This document shows, piece after piece, positions 44,592 through 53,024 of a stretch of 64,000 nt of DNA (the stretch's first letter is position 1; each line of letters begins with the position of its first letter). The position numbers were made by a program, and so were the translations under genes. Source of the stretch: Bdellovibrio sp. NC01 (GTDB lineage: Bacteria; Bdellovibrionota; Bdellovibrionia; Bdellovibrionales; Bdellovibrionaceae); contig NZ_CP030034.1 in assembly GCF_006874625.1 (NCBI RefSeq), positions 1,922,001 through 1,986,000 on the forward strand, read 5' to 3'. The notes below the pieces were generated by a model. It saw only the letters and a list, made by a program, of their open reading frames with translations, had not been told where the DNA came from and made no database searches.

Positions 44592-44610
44592 GTCCCACCA
44601 GAGGTGGGAC
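44592..44610 (-). promoter_or_regulatory. Stem-loop between fabG and acpP
   Basis: GTCCCACC-AGA-GGTGGGAC, eight perfect pairs, touching the fabG stop. No T-run follows on the minus strand, so it is unlikely to be a full terminator; it may be an RNA processing or stability element. Confidence 0.6.
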
Positions 44611-45359
44611 TAATCCATAAACATGCCGCCATTCACAGAAAGTGTCTGACCAGTGATATATTTAGATTCATCACTGAGTAAGAAGCGAACTGCTTGAGCA
44701 ACATCAGTACCTTCGCCAATTTTATTCAAAGGTACTTTTTCAAGGATTTTTGCTTTTACTTCTTCTGGCAACACGTCTGTCATTTCAGTCGCGATATAAC
44801 CAGGTGCTACGTTATTCACGCGCACATTTCTAGAAGCCAATTCCAAAGCCACAGATTTTGCGAAAGCCACTGTGCCAGCCTTAGAAGCTGCATAGTTTGC
44901 TTGACCCGCATTACCTGTCTGGCCAATCACCGATGTGATATTTACGATAGAGCCTTTGCGCGCTTTCATCATCGATTTCGTGAAAGCTTTCGTAACCAGG
45001 AATGTGCCACGAAGATTTGTAGCAACAACGCTGTCGAAGTCTTCCGCTTTCATGCGCAAAAGAAGTTGGTCTTTTGTGATACCAGCATTATTAACAACGC
45101 CGTCAACGTCGGACCATTTTTCAAGAATGTGTTCAACCGCTTCATTTACAGACTGTTCGTTAGCAACGTCCATCTTGATATAGAAGTGGCCTTCGCCCTT
45201 TAAAGTGTGCGCAACTTGTTGAGCTGCCTCTTCACGAGAAGAGTAAGTGAAAGCGATCTGTGCACCTTCATCAGCAAGAAGTTTCACAATAGCTGCGCCG
45301 ATTCCGCGGCTGCCGCCAGTGACAACGATTTTCTTTCCTTGAAGAGAGTTTCCGCTCAT
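44610..45359 (-). CDS. fabG: 3-oxoacyl-ACP reductase
   Basis: A 249-residue SDR that reduces 3-oxoacyl-ACP in fatty-acid synthesis. TGGSRGIGAA binds NADPH, NNAGITKDQLLLRM is typical of FabG, and the catalytic residues are S in NITSVIGQTGN and YAASK. I place the start at 45359 (MSGNSLQGKK); the frame is open 15 codons further but without a site. SD AAGGA stands close to ATG. Situated between fabD and acpP. Confidence 0.96.
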   Translation of the reverse strand: MSGNSLQGKKIVVTGGSRGIGAAIVKLLADEGAQIAFTYSSREEAAQQVAHTLKGEGHFYIKMDVANEQSVNEAVEHILEKWSDVDGVVNNAGITKDQLLLRMKAEDFDSVVATNLRGTFLVTKAFTKSMMKARKGSIVNITSVIGQTGNAGQANYAASKAGTVAFAKSVALELASRNVRVNNVAPGYIATEMTDVLPEEVKAKILEKVPLNKIGEGTDVAQAVRFLLSDESKYITGQTLSVNGGMFMD

Positions 45360-45466
45360 TCCTTGCAATCCTTTAAGTAAACAATAACTGTGTGTTTTCA
45401 GCACCTATTTTCCAAATGAAGTGCTGACCAGACTCTGACCGAACTCTGAATAAAGCTCAAGAAAAA

Positions 45467-46441
45467 TTAATGACTCGAAGCTTTCAAAAATTCCTCAATA
45501 GTTTTAATATCTTCGATGCTCGAAGTTGTCATAACTTTGAAGAATTCGCTGTCGATCTTTTTCAGAAGGCCTTGAAGGACTTTACCCGCGCCGCACTCGA
45601 TGATTTGCGAGTGACCAGCAGCTTTTAATGTCTCCATGCTTTGAGTCCAACGAACCGGTGCAGAAACTTGGCGAATCAAATTTTCGCGAAGGTTTGCGCC
45701 GTCCGTTTCGAACTTCGCGTGGAAGTTTTGAACGATCGGGAACGCGGCCATCTTGAATTCCATACCAGTCAACACAACTCTCATTGTGTCTTCAGCAGGC
45801 TTCATCATTTCGCAGTGGAATGGGGCAGACACTTGCAATGGAATAAGCTTTGCGCGTTTCGGAGCTTCCGTCCAGATCGCTTCCGGTTTGAAATTATCTT
45901 TTAACCAGTTGATCGCTTTCATTGAACCCGAAATAACAATTTGTCCTGGTGAATTGAAGTTCGCCGCAGACAACGGACCGAAGCCAGAATTTTTAACTGT
46001 CCAAGCGCACAGAGTTTCAACTTGTTCTGGCTCCAAACCAAGAACAGCGACCATGCCACCTTGACCCACAGGAACTGCTGATTGCATAGCTTGTCCACGA
46101 GTGCGAACCGCTTGCATCGCTTGATCAAAACGAATCACATCAGCAGCAACAAGAGCTGCGTATTCACCAATAGAGTGACCCGCTGCTGATTGAACCTTGA
46201 TGTTGAAGTCGTTGCGCAAAACACGTTGAGTTGCTGTTGAAACCAACAACAGCGCCGGCTGTGTGTTTTCAGTCAAAGCAAGATCTGCTTCAGAACCTTC
46301 AAAGCACAGTTTCTTCATGTCTTGTTTCAAAGCTTCAGAACCTTCTTCGAAAGTTTCTTGCGCGATTTTGAAGTTTTCAAACAAAAAACGGCCCATGCCA
46401 GGTTGCTGGCTTCCTTGTCCTGGAAATACAAGTGTAAACAT
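45467..46441 (-). CDS. fabD: Malonyl-CoA:ACP transacylase
   Basis: A 324-residue acyltransferase that moves malonyl from CoA to ACP. FPGQGSQQPGMG opens it, GHSIGEYAAL holds the nucleophile serine, and PFHCEMM the histidine. Length is usual. It follows fabH by 3 bases and precedes fabG by 107 bases. Confidence 0.97.
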   Translation of the reverse strand: MFTLVFPGQGSQQPGMGRFLFENFKIAQETFEEGSEALKQDMKKLCFEGSEADLALTENTQPALLLVSTATQRVLRNDFNIKVQSAAGHSIGEYAALVAADVIRFDQAMQAVRTRGQAMQSAVPVGQGGMVAVLGLEPEQVETLCAWTVKNSGFGPLSAANFNSPGQIVISGSMKAINWLKDNFKPEAIWTEAPKRAKLIPLQVSAPFHCEMMKPAEDTMRVVLTGMEFKMAAFPIVQNFHAKFETDGANLRENLIRQVSAPVRWTQSMETLKAAGHSQIIECGAGKVLQGLLKKIDSEFFKVMTTSSIEDIKTIEEFLKASSH

Positions 46442-46444
46442 GTT

Positions 46445-47440
46445 TTAGTACCTCAATAGAATTGAACCAGAAGTCAAACCTGCACCGAATGCAGTTAACA
46501 AGATGTTTTGACCTCGTTTGATTTTTCCATTCTTAACAGCCCAGTCAAAGGCTAGGGGAATAGAGGCCGCAGATGTATTACCTGTTTCATGAAGGTAAAC
46601 AATCACGCGCTCCATTGGGAATTTAAATTGATCAGCCACAGCTTCAATAATGCGCTTGTTGGCTTGATGCGGAACAATCCAGTCGATTTGTTCTGGAGTT
46701 GTATTGTTGTGCTCAAGAGCTTCTTTGCAGCAAAGAGCCATCGTGCGCACAGCATTTTTAAAGATCTCGCGACCTTTCATTTGCACGTACTGAAGGTTGT
46801 TTTCGATCACATGTGCAGATTGCGGCATGATAGAGCCACCACCTGGCACAGTCAGAAGTTCTGCAAGATCGCCATCAGCATGCATGTGAGTGCTTGCGAT
46901 AACGTTTGAGTCACCTTCGTTCGCGCGAGAAATCACCCACGCACCCGAACCGTCACCAAACAAGATGCAAGTTTCACGATCTTTATAATTTACGAAACGA
47001 TGTAGGACTTCAGCGCCGACAACAAGAATGTTTTTGTAAACACCTGTGCGGATGAATTGGTCGGCGATTGAAACACCGTAAAGGAATCCAGAGCAAGCCG
47101 CATTCAAGTCAAAAGCCATGATATTGCGAGTGCCGAGCTTGCTTTGTAAATAACAAGCAGTCGAAGGCATTTGGCGGTCACCTGTCACAGTGCCGACAAT
47201 AATCATATCGATGTCTTCTGCAGTAAGATTGGCGTCTTTAAGAGCTCTTTGAGAAGCGTGAAGGCAAAGGTCTGATGTCGCTTCGCCTTCAGCAGCCATA
47301 TGGCGACGTTCGATCCCTGTGCGTTCAACAATCCACTGATCGCTCGTCTCAACCATTTTCTCAAGGTCTTGATTAGTCAAAACCTTCTCTGGAAGATACG
47401 AGCCTATCCCTGCAACTCGAGATCGATATTGTCCTGCCAT
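46445..47440 (-). CDS. fabH: Beta-ketoacyl-ACP synthase III
   Basis: A 331-residue enzyme that starts fatty-acid chains from acetyl-CoA and malonyl-ACP. DLNAACSGFLYG has the active Cys, PHQANKRI the His, and HETGNTSAASIP the Asn. It follows rpmF by 20 bases. plsX, commonly found between rpmF and fabH, is missing. Confidence 0.97.
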   Translation of the reverse strand: MAGQYRSRVAGIGSYLPEKVLTNQDLEKMVETSDQWIVERTGIERRHMAAEGEATSDLCLHASQRALKDANLTAEDIDMIIVGTVTGDRQMPSTACYLQSKLGTRNIMAFDLNAACSGFLYGVSIADQFIRTGVYKNILVVGAEVLHRFVNYKDRETCILFGDGSGAWVISRANEGDSNVIASTHMHADGDLAELLTVPGGGSIMPQSAHVIENNLQYVQMKGREIFKNAVRTMALCCKEALEHNNTTPEQIDWIVPHQANKRIIEAVADQFKFPMERVIVYLHETGNTSAASIPLAFDWAVKNGKIKRGQNILLTAFGAGLTSGSILLRY

Positions 47441-47460
47441 GGAAATATACCTGTCTTTAA

Positions 47461-47646
47461 TTATTTCGCTGCGCTGATTTGTTTGCCTTTGTAGTACAAG
47501 GCACCATCAGCACCTTTAGAAGCGCGGTGTGGGCGAACTAGTTCACCAGTTTTTTTCTCAACAGCTACTGCTGGAGCAGACAAACCGTCGTGTGAACGGC
47601 GCATATCACGTTTTGAACGAGATGTTTTCTTCTTAGGAGTTGGCAT
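47461..47646 (-). CDS. rpmF: Ribosomal protein bL32
   Basis: A 61-residue ribosomal protein. [21 protein letters not shown] is the standard N-terminus. There are no zinc-binding cysteines, so this is the non-zinc form. It sits between yceD and fabH as in many bacteria. Confidence 0.97.
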   Translation of the reverse strand: MPTPKKKTSRSKRDMRRSHDGLSAPAVAVEKKTGELVRPHRASKGADGALYYKGKQISAAK

Positions 47647-47743
47647 TTCTAACCTCTTTTAACGTACACTTCGACGAATCGAAGCTAATAATTTCAAATG
47701 GAAGATCGGTAATCTATCTAAACTACAACAAAAATCAAGATTT

Positions 47744-48298
47744 TTAATTGATCTTTATGTTCTTTAAAGCCGCAAACGGGTTTTGGGGTTTTTCAACCGG
47801 CATTTCCTCGTCGTAGCTAAAACTGCGTCCTTTCACAGGAATTTCGCAAATCGAGCAGTCGCCATCTTCATTCTCTGGGCCTGCTGGATTAAAAGGCGCG
47901 GCAAGAGCGACCACTTCATGCAAGTATTCACCCATATCGAAGTGTTGTCCCTCGTATTCCACTGATTCCGGACCGTTGTCAGGTAAGTCACTAACATGAT
48001 TCACTTTTGAATACTTACCACCACGAGGTTGGCTCTGTTTTGGAATCAAGATTTCGTGGAATTTCTCATTCACAGGGAACGCGAAATCGATACCGCAACG
48101 TGAGCACTGTTCAGGAAGAGTGGTTTTAATAGTGCCAGTCAGCTCGAAATCACGCGACGTGATCGGTTTAATAAAGAACTCAGTAGAATATGTCGTCTTT
48201 CCAATAAGATCGGCTAAAACAGCATTTACTTCGCCTGTTTGGGTGTTCCAAGCAAACGAACGGCCTTCTTCTGGAATATCAGCAAGATTGATTTTCAT
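47744..48298 (-). CDS. yceD: DUF177/YceD family protein
   Basis: A 184-residue protein upstream of rpmF. The family hallmark is the Cys pair within PEQCSRCGIDFAFPV, followed by a second pair DCSICEIPV near the C-terminus; together they might bind a metal. It heads the ribosomal/fatty-acid operon. In other bacteria YceD is linked to 23S rRNA metabolism; no direct evidence here. Confidence 0.9.
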   Translation of the reverse strand: MKINLADIPEEGRSFAWNTQTGEVNAVLADLIGKTTYSTEFFIKPITSRDFELTGTIKTTLPEQCSRCGIDFAFPVNEKFHEILIPKQSQPRGGKYSKVNHVSDLPDNGPESVEYEGQHFDMGEYLHEVVALAAPFNPAGPENEDGDCSICEIPVKGRSFSYDEEMPVEKPQNPFAALKNIKIN

Positions 48299-48379
48299 AG
48301 GTATCTCCGAACGGAAGGTCAGTTCTATTCGATATGGGGCGGCAGGTCAAGAGTGAAATGCCCGAAAGGCCCCTCGCAT

Positions 48380-49345
48380 CTAATAGGACAAAGCTTCAAA
48401 CAGCTCTGAGGCCTTGGGTGTCGCTTTAATCAGTCCTAGGGACTTCAATTGCTCTGAAAGCTGCGCCCAGCGAGCTTCTGACATCGCCCCGAGTTTGGTA
48501 TTTTTATCCAAAATCAGCGGTTTTTGAATTTCTGCCGCCGCTTTGAAGGTTTCAAGACTCAGGCTTTTATTCAGAGTCGCCATGTAGGCATTCGTACTAT
48601 CAGGATTTTTTAAATAACTTTCCCACCCCTGAGCGATTGCCTTCAAAAGTTTTTGCACAAGGGGAGTCTGAGTTTTTAAAACGTCTTCACGAGTTGCGAC
48701 AACAACAAGATAAGGATTAAAGCCTTCATCAGCGATCAAAAAACTTTGCACCTTCGCACCGGCTTTTTCTGCTGATAGAGGTTCCGTCGTCAGGAAACCT
48801 TGTTGCGAAAAGTTTTTGTCCTGTAGAAAGTTTGCGACACCGCCAAGATAAGGAACGACTTTCGCTTTAGGTTTACCGAATTTCTGCACCAAGAATTGAT
48901 AATACGGAAGACCCGCTTGAATGGATAAAGTTCCGTCGTTCATCATCACGTCTTTGATGTTTTTAAAACCACGTTCTTTGTGTGACATAATGATATATGG
49001 CGAAGTTTGATAAACCGCGAACAAGGCTTTTACTTTGTTTTGCGATCCGTTTGGTGATTGGCGATCCTGCGACAAAATAATTTCATCAGCACTGACGATA
49101 GCAAAGTCGACTTTCTTGTTCGCGAGCATTTGCACCGTCGGTGTTCCTGAGCCACCTTGAATGATTTCAACGTCTAAGCCCTGGGCCTTAAAGTAACCTT
49201 CCAATTGTGCTGCATAAAAGCCCCCGAATTCAGGTTCTGCTTTCCAATTCAGTGCTAACTGTACTTTTTTAGGTGAATTTTCAATCGTTGTTGCGAAAGT
49301 TTGAATGCTTAACAAGGACGCTAAAATAAGAATGAAAGATTTCAT
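48380..49345 (-). CDS. ABC transporter binding protein, NMT1/THI5-like
   Basis: A 321-residue periplasmic protein with a signal peptide (cut near TFA-TTI). VQLALNWKAEPEFGGFYAAQ, followed by GGSGTPTVQMLANKKVDFAIV, is the NMT1/THI5-like pattern of ThiY, SsuA and RibY. It may bind a thiamine precursor, riboflavin or a sulfonate; the sequence does not decide. It is last in a four-gene operon with its permease and ATPase, and overlaps the permease by 4 bases. Confidence 0.87.
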   Translation of the reverse strand: MKSFILILASLLSIQTFATTIENSPKKVQLALNWKAEPEFGGFYAAQLEGYFKAQGLDVEIIQGGSGTPTVQMLANKKVDFAIVSADEIILSQDRQSPNGSQNKVKALFAVYQTSPYIIMSHKERGFKNIKDVMMNDGTLSIQAGLPYYQFLVQKFGKPKAKVVPYLGGVANFLQDKNFSQQGFLTTEPLSAEKAGAKVQSFLIADEGFNPYLVVVATREDVLKTQTPLVQKLLKAIAQGWESYLKNPDSTNAYMATLNKSLSLETFKAAAEIQKPLILDKNTKLGAMSEARWAQLSEQLKSLGLIKATPKASELFEALSY

Positions 49346-50094
49346 AAATCACCTGTGACGTAAGGTCTTTTTGTGAGCAAAAAACGATTTATCAGATTTA
49401 AAATTCCGATAAGTACTAAGCCCAGCAATGAAAGTAACAGTAAACTTGCAAAGACAATGTCGACGCGTTGTTGAGTTCGTGCTGAATCAATCATGGCGCC
49501 TAGGCCACCACCTGCGACAAATTCACCAGCTACAGCGCCAATTAATGACAATCCAATTGCGATCTTAATACCTGAATAAATCGAAGCGTAGGCATTTGGC
49601 AGACGTAATTTGAACAGAATTTGCCACTTGTTTGCATGATAAACTTTGAAGAGATCCTTTTGTAAAGGACTGATATTTTCAAGGCCCGTCAGCGTATTTG
49701 CAATGATCGGAAAAACCGAAACCATGAAGCTTGAAGCAATCACAGTGGGTGAACCAAAGCCGAAATAAATCACCAATAACGGTGCAATCGCAATGATTGG
49801 CACTGTCTGAAAGAAGATCGCGAATGGCAGAATGGATTTCTTTAAAAGATCATTTAAAGAGAATGCAAACGAGATCAAAGAACCTAAGACGATGCTTAAA
49901 ATAAGTCCCGCAATGGTATTTAATGTGGTTTCTTTTAATGCCGTGATGAAATCAGAATGCAATTCTTTAAAGCTTGCGATGATCTGAGATGGCGCTGGGA
50001 TTAACGTCTGTGCGATCCAACCTTGACGCACTAAAATTTCCAGAGCGATGCAAATAACAATAAAGAAAATTACGGGCGGGATAAAACGTTTCAT
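49342..50094 (-). CDS. ABC transporter permease
   Basis: A 250-residue inner-membrane permease of the BPD family with about six helices. VAGEFVAGGGLGAMIDSARTQQRVDIVFA is the EAA-type loop region that docks the ATPase, as in SsuC/ThiX. It overlaps both neighbours by 4 bases, so stoichiometric expression is likely. Confidence 0.9.
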   Translation of the reverse strand: MKRFIPPVIFFIVICIALEILVRQGWIAQTLIPAPSQIIASFKELHSDFITALKETTLNTIAGLILSIVLGSLISFAFSLNDLLKKSILPFAIFFQTVPIIAIAPLLVIYFGFGSPTVIASSFMVSVFPIIANTLTGLENISPLQKDLFKVYHANKWQILFKLRLPNAYASIYSGIKIAIGLSLIGAVAGEFVAGGGLGAMIDSARTQQRVDIVFASLLLLSLLGLVLIGILNLINRFLLTKRPYVTGDL

Positions 50095-50837
50095 TGGTGA
50101 AACTCCGCCGTTAACGTTTTTAAAACTAGATTGAATGGTTCAGAAGTTCTTAGTTCAAGCGTTCTTTTTTTGGGAAGAGATAAGGTTTGATCGAATACTA
50201 TTCCGCTTGGCGAGTTTAACATAATAACTCGTTCTGAAAGAAACGTGGCCTCTTGAAGTGAGTGAGTCACAAATACGATTGTCAGGTTTTCTGATTCCCA
50301 CAATTCGCGTAGTTGTTGTTGCAAATCAAAGCGTGTGATTTCATCAAGCGAAGAAAAAGGTTCGTCTAGTAACAACAACTTTGGTTTTGTAACTAAGGCG
50401 CGCGCTAAGGCGACACGCATTTTCATGCCCCCGGAAAGTTGGTGCGGAAATAGTTCAGAAGCTGCTTCAAGTTTTACTTTCTTCAATGCTTCCAAGGCTT
50501 TTTGTTTTAAGCTCGAAGTGTCTTCTTGAGATTTTAATAATTCAAAAGGTAACAGAATATTTTCTAAGACAGTTTTCCAAGGAAGTAGATTTGCTTCTTG
50601 AAAGACCACCGATAAGTTCTTGGATTCCGTTTGAATTGTGCCACTTGAAGGAGTTTCTAGTCCCGCAATCAATCTTAAAAGAGTCGATTTGCCACAGCCC
50701 GAAGGTCCAAGGATAGTTGTGAAAGATCCTTCTGCGACCTCAAGATTCAAATCTACAAAAACTGATTTTTTTGAACCAGCTCCTTTAAAGTCTTTCGCAA
50801 GATTTTTGATTTGAATCGCAACCGCAGAAGACATCAT
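50091..50837 (-). CDS. ABC transporter ATP-binding protein
   Basis: A 248-residue ATPase. Walker A GPSGCGKST, signature LSGGMKMR, Walker B LLLLDEP and the H-loop FVTHSLQEA are all intact. It is SsuB/ThiZ-like. The start follows the oxygenase stop directly (zero spacing); ATG doublet MM allows either codon. Confidence 0.93.
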   Translation of the reverse strand: MMSSAVAIQIKNLAKDFKGAGSKKSVFVDLNLEVAEGSFTTILGPSGCGKSTLLRLIAGLETPSSGTIQTESKNLSVVFQEANLLPWKTVLENILLPFELLKSQEDTSSLKQKALEALKKVKLEAASELFPHQLSGGMKMRVALARALVTKPKLLLLDEPFSSLDEITRFDLQQQLRELWESENLTIVFVTHSLQEATFLSERVIMLNSPSGIVFDQTLSLPKKRTLELRTSEPFNLVLKTLTAEFHQ

Positions 50838-51452
50838 TTAAACCCAGTCGTAATTAAAACTGATGCTAATGCGTTCATCGTTGGAATCGTTGCGCGGAAC
50901 TTCGTGGCGCAACCAGCTTTCAAACAAAACTACATTTCCAGCTTGTGGCTGCAAAGAATAGAATCTTTGATTGTGATCTTTGGCATCGTGTTTTCGTGGA
51001 GGTGAAGCCATGAAAGCATCCAAGCGCGGATCTTCAAACTTAATTGCCGAAGAGTTTTTCGGTGTTTGTACATAATAAGTCCCGCTAATCACAGAAAGCG
51101 GATGTATGTGCATGCTGTGATGAACGTCGCTGGGCATGATGTTGATCCAGCATGAAGACATTTTTAATTCGCGCGGATCGATATCCATTTCCAGATGTTT
51201 TACGAATTTGCGAACATGCTTGTTGATGTCTTTTTCTAAAAGTTCGAATGTCGTTGAAACTTGGTGAAGTTGTGCGATCGAACCATAAGACGTGTAACCA
51301 CCTTTATAGTTTTTCGCCGACCAAACTTGACCTTCTTCATCGATCTCAGAAAATTTCTTCGCTTCGACTTTGATCTCTTTATTCAACTGCACGAGTCCAT
51401 TTGACTTCAATGGAGCATAATAAACGAATGTCGGGAACAACGTCTTAATCAT
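50838..51452 (-). CDS. 2OG-Fe(II) oxygenase family protein (TIGR02466-like)
   Basis: A 204-residue protein of the TIGR02466/2OG-FeII_Oxy_5 family. HHSMHIHPLSVISGTYYVQ provides the iron-binding His residues, GNVVLFESWLRHEV the later His, and ERISISFNYDW the Arg that binds 2-oxoglutarate. It would oxidise an unknown small molecule. As first gene of the ABC importer operon it may process the imported compound, similar in logic to TauD with TauABC though from a different family. Confidence 0.85.
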   Translation of the reverse strand: MIKTLFPTFVYYAPLKSNGLVQLNKEIKVEAKKFSEIDEEGQVWSAKNYKGGYTSYGSIAQLHQVSTTFELLEKDINKHVRKFVKHLEMDIDPRELKMSSCWINIMPSDVHHSMHIHPLSVISGTYYVQTPKNSSAIKFEDPRLDAFMASPPRKHDAKDHNQRFYSLQPQAGNVVLFESWLRHEVPRNDSNDERISISFNYDWV

Positions 51453-51624
51453 TTAAAGTGTCCTATTCTGAGACAATTTAGCCCATATTTAAAAGCGCCG
51501 ACTCTGTTCTCTGCATCGTTTTTGAACGACTTTAAGTGGCCGAAGTCTGCGGAAATAATGGCGTCTTTCGCAATTACAGTAGGGGTAAAAACGTCTCAAG
51601 ACAAGAAATGATAGATACTTGTTA

Positions 51625-51634
51625 GACAGCTGTC
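51625..51634. promoter_or_regulatory. Perfect 10-bp palindrome
   Basis: GACAGCTGTC in the 279-bp gap between the oxygenase gene and the small secreted protein. A possible regulator site; no other evidence. Confidence 0.3.
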
Positions 51635-51675
51635 GTCAGCATCATCAACAGGGCTCCGTGGGAAGCAATCTAAAC

Positions 51676-51696
51676 GGGGAGCGGGTGGCACTCCCC
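51676..51696 (+). promoter_or_regulatory. Leader hairpin before a small secreted protein
   Basis: GGGGAG / CTCCCC around a 9-base loop, ending 35 bases before the ATG at 51732. No T-run, so it is likely a 5' leader stem that could affect stability or translation. Confidence 0.45.
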
Positions 51697-51731
51697 TTGC
51701 TTTAGTAAAAGGCATTAACGAGGAGTGAATT

Positions 51732-52049
51732 ATGAAAAAGCAATTACTTGTAACAGTTATCGCACTGGTTCCTGCTATGGGGTTTGCGAAGGTTTCTGAC
51801 TTCAATGCGATGATCGCAGACAATATGAAGGAACAGAATCAACTTCACTCTGAAGTTAAAAACAACGTCATCGAAGCCCGCGATACAGCTCGCGAACGCA
51901 TCGTAATCGTTGAAAATGAATCGGCTTCTTACAATGCTCCAACAAGAAAAGATCTTTTGGCATTTAAGAAAGAAAAGAAGAATTACGCTCCATCGCAAAA
52001 ACAAGAGTTTGAGCGCTTGGCGAACGAAATCCATCTTTCAGACGAATAG
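51732..52049 (+). CDS. Small secreted charged protein
   Basis: A 105-residue protein with a signal peptide cut near GFA-KVS. The mature part is highly charged and helical (EARDTARERIVIVENE; KKEKKNYAPSQKQEFERL), without cysteine. Function unknown. AGGAG precedes the ATG and a strong terminator follows. The gene stands alone and converges with the recombinase. Confidence 0.75.
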   Translation: MKKQLLVTVIALVPAMGFAKVSDFNAMIADNMKEQNQLHSEVKNNVIEARDTARERIVIVENESASYNAPTRKDLLAFKKEKKNYAPSQKQEFERLANEIHLSDE

Positions 52050-52075
52050 TTTTCATCATTATATATAGACTTATT

Positions 52076-52103
52076 AAAAGGGCCTGATTGAGGGCCCTTT
52101 TTT
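52076..52103 (+). terminator. Terminator of the small secreted gene
   Basis: AAAAGGGCC / GGCCCTTTT stem around a short loop, then a T-run. Confidence 0.9.
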
Positions 52104-52106
52104 CGT

Positions 52107-52640
52107 TTAAAGAATCAGTTTGCGCAATTCCTGCTGCGAATACACGTAATCCGCATAAACCATGGTATTGGCGATGTTTCGATGCCCCAGAGCCACCTGA
52201 ACCAGGCGCAAATCTTTCGTCTTCTGATACAGCTCAATCGCAAAAGTATGTCTTAAAGAATGGAATTTTTTAGGGACCGGACGATACATCTCCCAGACCT
52301 GGTAAAGACGGTTGTAGGAAATATCGAAAAGCTTGGTTCCTGATTGCTGCTCTGCAAAACGATGAAGGCGCGCGAAAATGTCGGAATGGATCGGGATCTC
52401 GCGGTCGTTCGAGTTCTTCAAACCCCGGATAAAAATGCTTTCGTCATATGAATTCAGATCAGCTTTTTGAAGGTTTAAAACCTCTTGAGCGCGGGCGCCT
52501 GTTCGCAAAGCCACCCACATAATCAAACAATTGCGTGGATCCTTGTCTTGGAAATCCGTGAGAATTTTTCGCAAACGTTCTTGTTCCGGAGCGAGGAGAT
52601 ATTTGTTCTTGTTAAGAGAATACCGAGATGCCGTAGCCAT
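52107..52640 (-). CDS. Catalytic-domain-only tyrosine recombinase
   Basis: A 177-residue tyrosine recombinase with a full catalytic set: R50 (TGAR), K75 (GLKNS), H127 and R130 (HSLRH), H153 (LGHRN) and Y162 (TMVYADYV). The core-binding N-terminal domain of phage or Xer integrases is lacking; the size matches FimB/FimE invertases. It is next to a 384-bp AT-rich stretch with inverted repeats. It could be a mobile-element remnant, an inverting switch, or a domesticated enzyme. No other phage genes are nearby. Confidence 0.9.
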   Translation of the reverse strand: MATASRYSLNKNKYLLAPEQERLRKILTDFQDKDPRNCLIMWVALRTGARAQEVLNLQKADLNSYDESIFIRGLKNSNDREIPIHSDIFARLHRFAEQQSGTKLFDISYNRLYQVWEMYRPVPKKFHSLRHTFAIELYQKTKDLRLVQVALGHRNIANTMVYADYVYSQQELRKLIL

Positions 52641-52824
52641 TTACATATCATTCAAAAGTCTAGGGTGCTCTGGCAAGGTGGATTTGCGTAACGCATTGCA
52701 TCCAAAGTGTTGATAGGTAAATTAATTCTGTTTAGTTGCGATGCGTTGATATATATTGCGCTGCATCACGCGGCAACACTGCAAAGTCACCACATATAAA
52801 CATCAATAATATCATATATTTAGC

Positions 52825-52852
52825 ACTAAAGCTTATGGCTATAAGCTTTAGT
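52825..52852. repeat. Long perfect inverted repeat
   Basis: ACTAAAGCTTAT / ATAAGCTTTAGT, 12 perfect pairs around GGCT. It is too AT-rich for a terminator and lies in neither gene. It might be a recombinase or regulator site. Confidence 0.85.
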
Positions 52853-52952
52853 CTGATTTGAAAAAGGCCTTATCTGGGTACCCCTGGAAGGATTCTTCCG
52901 TGGTTTCAATGACTTAGCTTGACTCTCACTCGGGGTCTTTTAAAGTATATCT

Positions 52953-53004
52953 GTATTTCGCAACGTCTTTCAATGTAAAACACAATACTAATATTGTGAA
53001 ATAC
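52953..53004. promoter_or_regulatory. Nested palindromes, likely operator of the HTH gene
   Basis: Inner CACAATA-CTAA-TATTGTG (52981-52998). Outer GTATTTCGCA (52953-52962) with TGTGAAATAC (52995-53004), nine of ten pairs. They end 20 bases before the HTH gene's ATG, suited to autoregulation. Confidence 0.6.
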
Positions 53005-53024
53005 AACGGTCTAGAGGGGGTTTT

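Larger units (their letters stand above)
52641..53024. other. 384-bp inverted-repeat-rich region
   Basis: No gene is seen. It contains TGCGT-A-ACGCA (52685-52695), GTTGCGATGC with GCATCACGCGGCAAC (about 52736-52777), a 12-bp-arm repeat (52825-52852), GGAAG-GATT-CTTCC (52886-52899) and the nested operator (52953-53004). It separates the divergent recombinase and HTH genes, so it holds both promoters and probably recombination or regulator sites. Confidence 0.6.

Noticed and set aside
51453-51600. TPP riboswitch for the NMT1-like importer
   Set aside because: The characteristic CUGAGA and ACCUGAUCUGGAU parts are absent upstream of the operon.
51596-51823. 75-residue minus-strand frame
   Set aside because: It is antisense to the small secreted gene's leader and signal peptide and shows no protein family features.
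52107-53024. Integrated prophage or genomic island
   Set aside because: No phage structural, excisionase or cargo genes, no tRNA and no flanking direct repeats were seen around the recombinase.
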